In this document: positions 26,095 to 34,176 of the stretch, one piece after another
Layout of the letters: each line of letters opens with the position of its first letter
Position numbering within the stretch: the first letter of the stretch is position 1
Assembly: GCA_035448545.1 (NCBI GenBank)
Contig: DAOTJE010000007.1
Coordinates: 62,001-126,000, forward strand
Reading direction: 5' to 3'
DNA length: 64,000 nucleotides
Source of the DNA: Anaerobaca sp035448545
GTDB lineage: Bacteria > Planctomycetota > Phycisphaerae > Sedimentisphaerales > Anaerobacaceae
Notes under the pieces: generated by a model
Databases searched by the model: none
The model's input: the letters and a program-made list of their open reading frames with translations, nothing else
Told to the model about the DNA's origin: nothing
Made by a program: the position numbers and the translations under genes

Positions 26095-27441
26095 ATGCTG
26101 AAACTATTCCTCTGGCTGAAGTATCTTCGCAAGCGGCGGATCATTTTCCTGAGCATCGCGGCCGTGGCGCTGTCCGTTGCGCTGCTGATCGTCGTCGCCA
26201 GCCTGTTCACCGGCTTCATCAACGCCTTTGAGCAAAGCGCCGTCGAAATGCTCGGCGACGTGGTCATCGCGGGGCCGCCGGGCAGGCCCATCGAGAAGTA
26301 CGCGGCACTCGTCGAACGGCTCGAACAGACGGACATTGTTGAGGCTGCCACCGGGACGTTGTCCAGTCAGGGGCTGCTGCACGTGGGGACCGGCAATGTG
26401 CGGCCCGTCAGCCTGTGGGGAATCGAGGCCGGCGCGCGCGCCAGGGTCACAGGGTTCCAGGATGCGCTGCTTCGCCAGAGGCAGTCCTCTGAGGGTCCTT
26501 CGTTTGCCGTCCCTGGGGCGCCGGATGCCGAGGGAGGATTTGTCGGGATCGGCGTGGTCGCCGAGGCGGACCCGAACACCGACGAGTACGATCAGGCCGC
26601 AGTCCTCGAACAGATGATCGGCCAGCGGGTGGTTATCACCACGGGAGCTCCGGCGGAAGCCTTCGACACCGACCAGACGCCCAAGCGGAAACTCGTGCCG
26701 TTTTACATTGCCGATATCGTGTTCACGGGTGTGCACGACCTCGACACCGGATTCGTTTACGTTCCGATCGAGACCCTTCAGAAGGTGCTCTATCCCGACA
26801 AGGACTCTCCGGCCACGACGATCAACATCAAGCTCAAGCCAGGGACCGATCCGGTGCTCGCAGTCGCGCAGATTCGAGGGCTATGGGACGTGTTCGCCGA
26901 GAGGCAACTGGGTTGGGGCGAATACCTGCGGAGGGTCGCGACGGAGATTGTCACGGCGCGCGAAATGCAGCGCCAGTACGTCGAGGAGCTTCGCAAGCAG
27001 ATGGGCGTGCTGTTGCTGATCTTCGGCGTGGTCAGCTTCACAGTGGTTGTGCTGGTCTTCTGCATCTTCTACATGATCGTGCGGCTCAAGCAGCGCGACA
27101 TCGCCATCCTCAAGAGCTGCGGCGCCGCGAGCGTCTCGGTGGCCTGGATCTTTCTGGGGTTCGGCGTCACGGTGGGTGTCGTGGGCGCCGCCATCGGCGC
27201 GGTCGGAGGCTACGCGATCACGAAGAACATCAACGCCATCGAAGAGGGAATCCGCGTCGTGTTCGGTCTGAAGTTGTGGAGCAGCAGCGTGTACATGTTC
27301 ACGCGGATTCCGAACGAGGTGGACTGGGCGTCTGCGTTGCCGATCGTCGCTCTGGCAATCGGGGCAGCGGCGGTCGGGGCCCTGACGCCGGCCGTAGTCG
27401 CGGCGAGAACGCGACCGGTGGAGGTCCTGCGATATGAATGA
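26095..27441 (+). CDS. LolC/LolE-type ABC permease (first of two)
   Basis: 448 residues in MacB/FtsX-type permease order: a cytoplasmic start LWLKYLRKRRIIFLSIAAVALSV with membrane helix 1, a large periplasmic domain (residues about 45-300), then three helices near 310-440 (GVVSFTVVVLVFCIFYMIV, GFGVTVGVVGAAIGAVGGY, ALPIVALAIGAAAVGALTPAVVAA), closing with ARTRPVEVLRYE, the family's C-terminus. It overlaps the next permease by 4 bases (ATGA), and an ATPase follows, so the three form a LolCDE-like exporter for outer-membrane lipoproteins. Which of the two is LolC and which LolE cannot be told by eye. Confidence 0.85.
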   Translation: MLKLFLWLKYLRKRRIIFLSIAAVALSVALLIVVASLFTGFINAFEQSAVEMLGDVVIAGPPGRPIEKYAALVERLEQTDIVEAATGTLSSQGLLHVGTGNVRPVSLWGIEAGARARVTGFQDALLRQRQSSEGPSFAVPGAPDAEGGFVGIGVVAEADPNTDEYDQAAVLEQMIGQRVVITTGAPAEAFDTDQTPKRKLVPFYIADIVFTGVHDLDTGFVYVPIETLQKVLYPDKDSPATTINIKLKPGTDPVLAVAQIRGLWDVFAERQLGWGEYLRRVATEIVTAREMQRQYVEELRKQMGVLLLIFGVVSFTVVVLVFCIFYMIVRLKQRDIAILKSCGAASVSVAWIFLGFGVTVGVVGAAIGAVGGYAITKNINAIEEGIRVVFGLKLWSSSVYMFTRIPNEVDWASALPIVALAIGAAAVGALTPAVVAARTRPVEVLRYE

Positions 27442-28802
27442 GGCGGTCGTCTGCGTGCATGTATAAACTGACGCTGATAATTCGATATCTGCTCAAGCGG
27501 CGGATCACCCATTTTGCCGTGCTGACCGTGACGCTGTGCGTGTTCATCGTGGTGGTTGTGATGACGGTGATGAGCGGGCTGGTCGGGCAGTTTAAGCAGA
27601 AGAACCATGAGTTTGTCGGCGACTGTGTGGTCGGGACCCGGTCGCTCGTCGGGTTTCCCTATTACGAGGAGCTGATGGAGGCCCTCGAAGCGACGGCCTG
27701 CGTGGAGGCTGTCTCGCCCGTAGTGAAGAACTACGCGTTGCTGCGTCCCCAATACGACCGCGACCGCTACGTCGAGCTTCTCGGGATCGACCCAGTCCGG
27801 CACAGTCAGGTCACAAGTTTTGCGCAGACGCTGTACTATCGCGCCAACGACCCGGCCAAGGCGTTTGTCCCCGTCTATGAGCCGAACGCCTTGGGGTGCG
27901 TTCTGGGGATCGACCTGGCCCTCTGGAGAGACGCCCACAGCCAGTACACCTTCGACGCCAGCCCGCAGAGAACGGCTTTCTCGCTGACCTGCTTTCCGCT
28001 CAACGCCCGCGGAGCGCCGGCCATGGCCGGAACCACCGTGGTGAGCACGCAGCAGTTCTACTACAGCGACAACTCGCGCAGCGGCATTGCCCGTGTCGAT
28101 GGTTCGACGGTCTATATTCCACTGGAGCAGGCGCAGTCGCTGTGCATGGCCGGCGAACGGAGGAGAATCAGCGCCGTCTACGTCAAGTTTCGTACCGGTA
28201 CCGGGCTGCGCGAAGGCTGCGACCAGGTGCGCAAGGTCTGGAACCGGTTCAAGCAGACTCGGACGGATGCTCCCGACGGGCGGCTTCTCGACACGGTTAC
28301 GGTCGAGAGCTGGAAGGAATACCGCCGGGCGTTCATCGCCCCGATGGAGAAGGAAGAGACGCTGATGAGCGTCATGTTCGGCTTCGTCGGGATCACGACG
28401 GTCTTCATCGTCTTCGTTGTCTTCTACATGATCGTCAGCCACAAGACCAAGGACGTCGGCGTGCTCAAGAGTGTCGGTGCCTCCAGCGCCAGCGTGATGG
28501 CGCTGTTCTCGGGATTCGCCTTTGTGGTGGGCCTGCTGGGTTCCATCGCGGGCATCGCGACCGGGTGGCTGTTTCTGGCCCGCATCAACCGCCTGGAGGA
28601 CTGGCTTTACAACCGGTTCGGTTTCCAGCTCTGGGATCGGACCATCTATGCGATCGGGGAAATCCCTCACGAGGTGGAATTCCATGTGCTGGCGGTGATC
28701 GCGTTCTGTGCGGTTGTCGCGTGCCTGGTCGGTGCGTTGGTTCCTGCCTGGGGGGCGGCACGTCTGCGGCCGGTCGAGACCCTCCACGGCAGTCGTTCGT
28801 AG
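27438..28802 (+). CDS. LolC/LolE-type ABC permease (second of two)
   Basis: 454 residues. Same plan as the gene before it: helix 1 (RITHFAVLTVTLCVFIVVVVMTVMSGL), a periplasmic domain, then FGFVGITTVFIVFVVFYMIVSHK, GFAFVVGLLGSIAGIATGWLF and VIAFCAVVACLVGALVPAWGA, ending ARLRPVETLHG. ATG 27438 overlaps the stop of the first permease as ATGA; ATG 27459 is an alternative seven codons in. The pair presumably forms a heterodimer with the ATPase at 28960. Sequence is clearly diverged from the first permease, so the duplication is old. Confidence 0.85.
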   Translation: MRRSSACMYKLTLIIRYLLKRRITHFAVLTVTLCVFIVVVVMTVMSGLVGQFKQKNHEFVGDCVVGTRSLVGFPYYEELMEALEATACVEAVSPVVKNYALLRPQYDRDRYVELLGIDPVRHSQVTSFAQTLYYRANDPAKAFVPVYEPNALGCVLGIDLALWRDAHSQYTFDASPQRTAFSLTCFPLNARGAPAMAGTTVVSTQQFYYSDNSRSGIARVDGSTVYIPLEQAQSLCMAGERRRISAVYVKFRTGTGLREGCDQVRKVWNRFKQTRTDAPDGRLLDTVTVESWKEYRRAFIAPMEKEETLMSVMFGFVGITTVFIVFVVFYMIVSHKTKDVGVLKSVGASSASVMALFSGFAFVVGLLGSIAGIATGWLFLARINRLEDWLYNRFGFQLWDRTIYAIGEIPHEVEFHVLAVIAFCAVVACLVGALVPAWGAARLRPVETLHGSRS

Positions 28803-28959
28803 GGGCAGATAACCCCGCAGCCGCGGCGGGATTTCCGGTTTTCCTTGTGGTGGTGGGAGAAATCCGCTATAGAAGGGCGGCCCGCCCGGCCGCCGCCCCG
28901 GCGATGCCGAAGGTTCCCCCGGTGGGGACTCAGCCGGCTCGGCATAGGTGGAAACCTGT

Positions 28960-29658
28960 ATGGACGAACGACCCGTAATACTCAAAGCCGAACGCCTGCA
29001 AAAGTCGTATCGGATGGGCGCCACGCGCGTCAGCGTTCTGAAAGGTGTGGACCTGACGGTCGAGCCGGGACAGTTCGTTGCGGTGATCGGGGCCTCCGGA
29101 AGCGGCAAGAGCACGCTGCTGCACCTGTTGGGCGGTCTGGACCGGCCCGATCACGGAACGGTCTGTTTTGACGGTCAGGACCTGAACCGGATGCGATCCT
29201 GGGAGTTGAATCGGTTCCGCAACAAAATGGTGGGATTTGTCTTTCAGTTCTATCACTTGTTGGACGAATTGAACGTACTGGAGAACGTGTTTCTGCCGAC
29301 GATGGTCTCGCGTGGGATTGTCGGCTGGCTGGGAACCCGCAAGGCGGCCCGCGCGCGGGCCATGGAATTGCTGGAGCAACTGGGGTTGCAGGACCGGGCC
29401 CGGCACAAGCCTTACCAGCTCTCCGGCGGAGAGCGGCAACGGGTGGCGATCGGTCGGGCGCTGATGAACGAACCCCGGTTGCTGCTGGCCGACGAGCCGA
29501 CCGGGAACCTTGACTCGACGACGGGAAATGGTATTCTGAATGTTCTGGAGCGGCTCCACCAGGCCGGGCAGACCATTGTGATGGTCACCCATGATGAGCG
29601 GGTCGCTCGGAGGGCCCAGCGCGTCATCACTTTGGCCGACGGCAAGGTGAAGACCTGA
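28960..29658 (+). CDS. lolD: LolD-type ABC transporter ATPase
   Basis: 232-residue ABC ATPase of the MacB/LolD group. Walker A GASGSGKST, Q-loop region FVFQFYHLLDELNVLENV, signature LSGGERQRVAIGRAL, Walker B LLLADEPTGNLD and the switch His MVTHDE are complete. The order LolC/E, LolC/E, LolD in one direction supports lipoprotein release from the inner membrane. Start ATG 28960 is preceded by AGGTGG; a GTG four codons earlier (28948) is possible. The gap of 157 bases to the permease gene may hold an internal promoter. Confidence 0.92.
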   Translation: MDERPVILKAERLQKSYRMGATRVSVLKGVDLTVEPGQFVAVIGASGSGKSTLLHLLGGLDRPDHGTVCFDGQDLNRMRSWELNRFRNKMVGFVFQFYHLLDELNVLENVFLPTMVSRGIVGWLGTRKAARARAMELLEQLGLQDRARHKPYQLSGGERQRVAIGRALMNEPRLLLADEPTGNLDSTTGNGILNVLERLHQAGQTIVMVTHDERVARRAQRVITLADGKVKT

Positions 29659-29800
29659 CCCGTCGGTGCGTCGGGGGGTGAGGATTTCCGTCATGGTTGC
29701 CGGCTCGTTCCCAGGAAGGGTCAGAAGATTCAGGGCGGTCTGTATGCGGCCGGAGCGGTCCGGTCGGACGGCGGTACACTTGGAGGCATGAGGTTGGCGT

Positions 29801-30667
29801 ATGGCGTTGAAGATTTGGATGAATACCGGTTTGGTCGACGAAGCCGAGGCCCGCGTTTCCGTCTTTGACCATGGTCTGCTCTACGGCGACGGGGTCTTCG
29901 AGGGCATTCGCGTGTACCATGAGAAGGTCTTCGAGCTGGCCGCCCACATCCAGAGATTGTTCGATTCCGCCCACGTAATTCGCCTGCCCATTGCGATGAG
30001 CCGGGAAGAGCTCTCCAACGCCGTCCAAACCACCGTCAAGGCCAACGGTGTCCGTGACGGGTACGTGCGGCTCGTCGTGACGCGCGGCGTCGGCACACTG
30101 GGATTGAACCCGTTCGTCTGCAAGAACAGCAACGTCATCATCATCGCCGATACGATTCAGCTCTATCCGGAGGAGCTGTACGAGAAAGGCATGAAAGTTG
30201 TCAGCGCCACGACCATTCGCACGCATCCCCTGGCCTTTCCCGCCCAGGTCAAGAGTCTCAACTACCTGAACAACATCATGGCCAAGATCGAAGCCCTGGA
30301 CCGGGGGGTGCCCGAGGCGATCATGTACAATCATGAGGGCTACGTCGCGGAAGCGACCGGCGACAACGTCTTCATCGTTCAAGACGGCGTGGTCTTGACT
30401 CCTCCGATCGAAGCCGGCGGGCTTGGCGGGATTACACGCGCGGTTGTGATCCGTCTGGCTCGGCAGTTGGGGATCGAGGTCGTGGAGAAGAATCTGACCC
30501 GGTATGATTTGTATGTGAGCGATGAGTGCTTCCTCACCGGCACGGCGGCGGAGGTCATCGGGGTCGTGGAGATCGACGGGCGTCGCATCGGGGACGGCAA
30601 GCCCGGACCGACCACGCGCCTCTTGCGGGAGACCTTTGACAACTACGCGCGCGGCAAAGGGCAGTGA
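29801..30667 (+). CDS. ilvE: Branched-chain amino acid aminotransferase
   Basis: 288-residue PLP-dependent fold type IV aminotransferase for Leu, Ile and Val. Seen are IWMNTGLVDEAEARVSVFDHGLLYGDGVFEG, the catalytic Lys (K151 in VKSLNYLNN), the substrate-side loop EAIMYNHEGYVAEATGDNVF, and GGLGGITRAVVI with DECFLTGTAAEV. The length and motif set match BCAT rather than D-amino-acid transaminase, but the two are close. The polyprenyl synthase gene starts 48 bases after the stop, and an in-frame GTG of that gene overlaps the ilvE stop. Confidence 0.9.
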   Translation: MALKIWMNTGLVDEAEARVSVFDHGLLYGDGVFEGIRVYHEKVFELAAHIQRLFDSAHVIRLPIAMSREELSNAVQTTVKANGVRDGYVRLVVTRGVGTLGLNPFVCKNSNVIIIADTIQLYPEELYEKGMKVVSATTIRTHPLAFPAQVKSLNYLNNIMAKIEALDRGVPEAIMYNHEGYVAEATGDNVFIVQDGVVLTPPIEAGGLGGITRAVVIRLARQLGIEVVEKNLTRYDLYVSDECFLTGTAAEVIGVVEIDGRRIGDGKPGPTTRLLRETFDNYARGKGQ

Positions 30668-30714
30668 CCGGCCGTTCTGTACGGGCACGCCGCCACGAGG
30701 AACCACCGATCGAC

Positions 30715-31707
30715 ATGGACGCAACTGAAAACATGCCTTGGCGGGACATCCCGTCATTTCGCCTGGTGGACGCCGATCTGGGTCGGGTGGCCGAGTTGAT
30801 CCACCGGTCGCTTTCCGGGCCCGAGTGGGCCCAGGAGATCACGCCGCTGCTCGAACATTTCGTCGCGCGGAGCGGCAAGATGATCCGGCCGGCTCTGGTG
30901 CTGCTGGCGGGTCGCTGTTTTGGCCCGGTCGCCAAGCAGCACATCGACGTCTCCGCCATGATGCAGATGGTCCACGACGCGACACTGCTCCATGACGACG
31001 TGGTGGACGACGGCCTGACCCGGCGGGGAGCGCCCACCGTCAATTTTCTCTGGGGCAACGAGTCGGCGGTTCTCCTGGGCGACTTCGTGCTGAGTCGCGT
31101 CTTCCGGATGACCGTCGATCTCGATCCGGTCCTGGCCAGAGTCGTGGCGGAAACCGCCGTTCGCGTCTGCGAAGGAGAGTTGCGGCAGGTGGCCCAGAGG
31201 CAGAACTGGCAACTGACGGAAGCGGAGTACATCAGCATCATCACGGACAAGAGCGCCGCGTTTTTCAGCGGGTGTTGCCGGATCGGCGCGCTGCTGTCAC
31301 AGGCTTCGGACGAACAGGCCGAGGCACTGGCGCGGTACGGGCTGAACGCGGGCATTGCCTTCCAGATCGAAGACGATCTGCTGGATATCGCCGGCAAGGA
31401 GCGCGAGACGGGCAAGACGGCGCAGCGGGATGTCACCAAGAGCAAGCCGACTCTGGCGATCATTCACCTGCTCGGCGCCGTCGGCGCCTCGGCACGGGCC
31501 GAGGTGCTCGCTCTGCTGAACGACTCATCTCGGTCGCGGGACGAGTTGAGGAGGATGCTCGATCGGCACGGCAGTCTGGACTATGCGCGCGGGCGAGCGC
31601 GGCGCTTTGTGGACACGGCGATCGAGGCTCTCGCGCCGGTCCCGGACGGTGACGGAAAGGATGCTCTGATCGCGACGGCTCGTTTCATGGCCGATCGCAA
31701 GGCCTGA
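30715..31707 (+). CDS. Trans polyprenyl diphosphate synthase
   Basis: 330 residues. It condenses isopentenyl diphosphate units to a long-chain polyprenyl diphosphate for menaquinone or a similar lipid. First Asp-rich motif HDATLLHDDVVDDGLTRRG lies near residues 88-106, and the second, QIEDDLLDI, near residue 218; the KMIRPALVLLAGR substrate-binding stretch is also clear. Chain length cannot be read. The residues before the first Asp motif are small rather than bulky, in keeping with a long product. GTG 30664 is an upstream alternative start, but ATG 30715 fits the family length. Confidence 0.9.
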   Translation: MDATENMPWRDIPSFRLVDADLGRVAELIHRSLSGPEWAQEITPLLEHFVARSGKMIRPALVLLAGRCFGPVAKQHIDVSAMMQMVHDATLLHDDVVDDGLTRRGAPTVNFLWGNESAVLLGDFVLSRVFRMTVDLDPVLARVVAETAVRVCEGELRQVAQRQNWQLTEAEYISIITDKSAAFFSGCCRIGALLSQASDEQAEALARYGLNAGIAFQIEDDLLDIAGKERETGKTAQRDVTKSKPTLAIIHLLGAVGASARAEVLALLNDSSRSRDELRRMLDRHGSLDYARGRARRFVDTAIEALAPVPDGDGKDALIATARFMADRKA

Positions 31708-31725
31708 GATTGTGCGAGGGATGCC

Positions 31726-32601
31726 TCACCGGCCGCGAAGGAATTGCTCCGGCTGGATGGCGGCGCCGACACCGAACACCCATGAGTTCCTCGTGTACTG
31801 ACCTTCCACCCAACAGCTCGTGCGATTGGATGCCTCCCAGATCATTCCGAAGTGGACGCCCACATGGGAAGTCTCCTCGATGTCACTGGAGCACGTGACA
31901 TGTCCCGTGCTCAGTCCGTCCGTGAAGGTCTCTCCCCGGCGATCGAAATCTCCCTGCACGAATTGCAGGAAGGGTCCCGCCCAGAAGCGAACGGTGTCGA
32001 TCTGGTAGGTTGCGGCCAGGGCCATCTGCGCCTGCCAGATGTCGATGTCCATAGAGCCGATCTCCGTGGAACCGGGCACTTCAGGGTCGGACCAGACCAG
32101 ATCGCTCTCGCCCGGGTCCAGCCAGGTCACCTGCATGGTTCCGCCGAATTGCCAGGGACCCCAATGACAGAAGGTCGCGCGGCTGCCGATGCCATATGCC
32201 AGGCCGTAACCGCCGTCGTAATTGAAACGACGCGCACTGCCACCAAAGGGAGTGGTATGCACGTTCGCGTGATCCTGCGCATCGGCCACGCCGATCCGGA
32301 GGAAGAGGTCCCAGGTGTCCACGACGCCGTAGGCGAGGCTGCCGAAGACCATGCGGGTCGTCAGCCCGCGGATCTCGACATGCTCCGCACTGTAGATTGC
32401 GTCTTCGCCTTCGGGCATGGTCAGGCACGTGCCGTGGGCTCTCAGATCGGTTTCCGCATAGCCGTACTCAAGGCCGACGGTCCACCGGCCTTCCTCCAGG
32501 GTGGCGATCGGCGGGCCCATCGGGCCGGCGCCGCGCACCGCCGATCCCGACAGGATGACAAGGCACAGGACAATGCCCAGAATGCCCGGGTTCGTTTTCA
32601 T
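31726..32601 (-). CDS. Putative outer-membrane beta-barrel protein
   Basis: 291 residues. The start ATG 32601 has AAAGGA seven bases upstream and gives a signal peptide (MKTNPGILGIVLCLVILSGSAVRG). The rest is strand-rich with alternating aromatic residues (WTVGLEYGYAETDLRA, DTWDLFLRIGVADAQ, GPWQFGGTMQVTWLDPG) and no Cys-rich or catalytic motif. It resembles outer-membrane porin-like barrels without matching a named family by eye. A second such gene is 294 bases upstream on the same strand. It converges with the polyprenyl synthase gene, with only 18 bases between. Confidence 0.7.
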   Translation of the reverse strand: MKTNPGILGIVLCLVILSGSAVRGAGPMGPPIATLEEGRWTVGLEYGYAETDLRAHGTCLTMPEGEDAIYSAEHVEIRGLTTRMVFGSLAYGVVDTWDLFLRIGVADAQDHANVHTTPFGGSARRFNYDGGYGLAYGIGSRATFCHWGPWQFGGTMQVTWLDPGESDLVWSDPEVPGSTEIGSMDIDIWQAQMALAATYQIDTVRFWAGPFLQFVQGDFDRRGETFTDGLSTGHVTCSSDIEETSHVGVHFGMIWEASNRTSCWVEGQYTRNSWVFGVGAAIQPEQFLRGR

Positions 32602-32808
32602 CGGCGAGTCCTTTCCCCTAAGAGAAGGGTCCGTCCATCCACACATCGAGCAGTGCATCGGACATCTATTCCCGTTGGATAAACGGCCAGAATCCGATGT
32701 TCGATGAGTGCACGCCGGAGTCTACAAGGGATACGCGCCACCGTCAAGCGGCTGTTCCACAGCATCGCGGGATGCTCGGGGCCGTCGGATACCTCGTCGC
32801 GCCGGCGC

Positions 32809-32842
32809 AAAAAAAAGCTGCGAGTCCCTGGGACTCGCAGCT
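32809..32842 (-). terminator. Rho-independent terminator of the 32896 gene
   Basis: On the minus strand the arm AGCTGCGAGTCCC and its complement form a perfect 13-base stem around one base (32842 down to 32816), followed by eight T residues (plus-strand A-run 32809-32816). It begins 54 bases after the minus-strand stop at 32896. Confidence 0.88.
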
Positions 32843-32895
32843 CTGCGTTCAGAATTCGAGAGATTCCGATAAGTTCGGTTCTCCGTCCTCCAATC

Positions 32896-33423
32896 CTACT
32901 TGAACTGATGGATCAGGCCGACGAACAGGGCATGCCCATCATCCAAGAAGTCACTGATGTCACCACTCCAGATGTGATACTGGTACTCGACGAAGAAATC
33001 GTTGTAGGCGTTCAGCTCGTACCGCAGACCGGCCACCGGACCCCACAGCACGCCGTCGACGTCGTCACTATCGTCCTCGGCGTTCGCCCACATGACCTGG
33101 CCACCGATGTACGGCACCCACTGGTTCGTCGGCATGAAGTGGTACTTCGCACGACCGCCGATCGCCCAGATGTCCGTGTCTGAGTCCTCGATCTCGGTCC
33201 ATGCGCCCAACGCCGCACCTTGAACCTGGATGTTGTCGGTCAGGAAGTAGCCGACGCCCGCCGACAAGAAGAAGACATCGATGTCTCCGCCGTCATCTTC
33301 CCCGTTCTGGGTAATCCAGGCGCCGAGCGCATCCAATTCCGTGTCCCCTTTTTGCACGGCGGCGTTTGCCGCACCTGCGACAGCCAAACAACCTACCACA
33401 AACAGAATCAACCAACGCTTCAT
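32896..33423 (-). CDS. Small outer-membrane beta-barrel protein (OmpA/OmpW-like size)
   Basis: 175 residues. The signal peptide MKRWLILFVVGCLAVAGAANA is followed by about eight amphipathic strands (DVFFLSAGVGYFLTDNIQVQG, KYHFMPTNQWVPYIGGQVMW, LWGPVAGLRYELNAYNDFFVEYQY), ending in a Phe-X basic tail, HALFVGLIHQFK. It matches the outer-membrane protein beta-barrel family. The mature part is notably acidic and short of Lys. GGGAAG lies nine bases before the ATG. It has its own strong terminator, so it is probably a single-gene transcript. Confidence 0.82.
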   Translation of the reverse strand: MKRWLILFVVGCLAVAGAANAAVQKGDTELDALGAWITQNGEDDGGDIDVFFLSAGVGYFLTDNIQVQGAALGAWTEIEDSDTDIWAIGGRAKYHFMPTNQWVPYIGGQVMWANAEDDSDDVDGVLWGPVAGLRYELNAYNDFFVEYQYHIWSGDISDFLDDGHALFVGLIHQFK

Positions 33424-34140
33424 GATACTTCCCTTTCAAAAACTGCACTCACACTGGCTTTCTGGTCAGCCAACTACAACCACACGACAAGACAACAATC
33501 AAGCCCGATGTCCATTGGCCTGTCTCTCACTCTCATCGCAACACAGCTCCTGCCTACAGACCCCGTACCGCGTCCGTCGGTACCCGTAGAAGTTTATCGG
33601 CAGAGCGGTGAAAATCAAATAAAAAAAAGCATCACCTCCGACTTTTTTTGCCGCCCGCAAACCGTCGGTGCGCGCGATTGTCACGTGTCGGCGTGCCGCA
33701 TCCATCCCTTCGTTCGGACGTCCTGTCGCAGGTCGTGACGTGCAGGATTTCGACAAAATTCGAGAGCGAAACGGCTTATGATCCCGCCGCGATCGGCGTC
33801 TTCTCCGGTGCCGGACGGAGGCGTCTTGAGGGTGTGAAGTCTCGGTGATTCCTGCGCGACGACCGTTCGGTTACCTGGGGGGCATGGATGCTTTGGATAC
33901 CTAAGAAAAGTACTCTTGAAATTCCTCTTTTGAACGAAACTTTTTTTCCGTGCGCTTCCCCGCGTGACACAACATTTCGATCGCGCGCGGAGGCAAGGGG
34001 CCGGCGTGGCCCCGCCGGCGCAGACGCGCAGTTTGTGAAACGCCGAGGATGGCAGTTTCGAGAGTCTATGTATGTCCCCCAATTCTCCGGTGGCGGGAGC
34101 GCGATTCTTGCGCGGTTGACAGAGCAGAGCAGGAATCCGT
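33424..34140. other. Long intergenic region between divergent genes
   Basis: About 750 bases lie between the barrel gene (minus) and rarA (plus). I see no gene with credible codon use. It is richer in A/T than its surroundings in places, with several A- and T-runs (33621-33649, 33939-33947). It must hold the barrel gene promoter, a leader of unknown length, and the rarA promoter at its right end. An undetected small RNA is possible. Confidence 0.6.
33622..33649. repeat. A-tract/T-tract hairpin with anti-Shine-Dalgarno loop
   Basis: AAAAAAAG (33622-33629) can pair with CTTTTTTT (33642-33649). The 12-base loop holds ATCACCTCC on the plus strand, identical to the 3' tail of 16S rRNA; the minus strand therefore carries GGAGGTGAT. 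Role unknown; chance is possible. Confidence 0.3.
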
Positions 34141-34169
34141 TCGACATGCGGGTTGATTCATCGTATAAT
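34141..34169 (+). promoter_or_regulatory. Sigma-70-type promoter of rarA
   Basis: TCGACA (34141-34146, 5 of 6 to TTGACA) and a perfect TATAAT (34164-34169) with an ideal 17-base spacer. The expected start of transcription, about seven bases on, falls at or just before ATG 34177. Confidence 0.6.
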
Positions 34170-34176
34170 ACCGACG

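Noticed and set aside
27210..29114. A 634-codon minus-strand frame opposite the LolC/E genes
   Set aside because: Antisense to clear permease and ATPase genes, no motif, Arg/His-rich.
34116..34169. TTGACA at 34116 as the -35 partner of TATAAT at 34164
   Set aside because: The spacer would be 42 bases; TCGACA at 34141 gives the correct 17.
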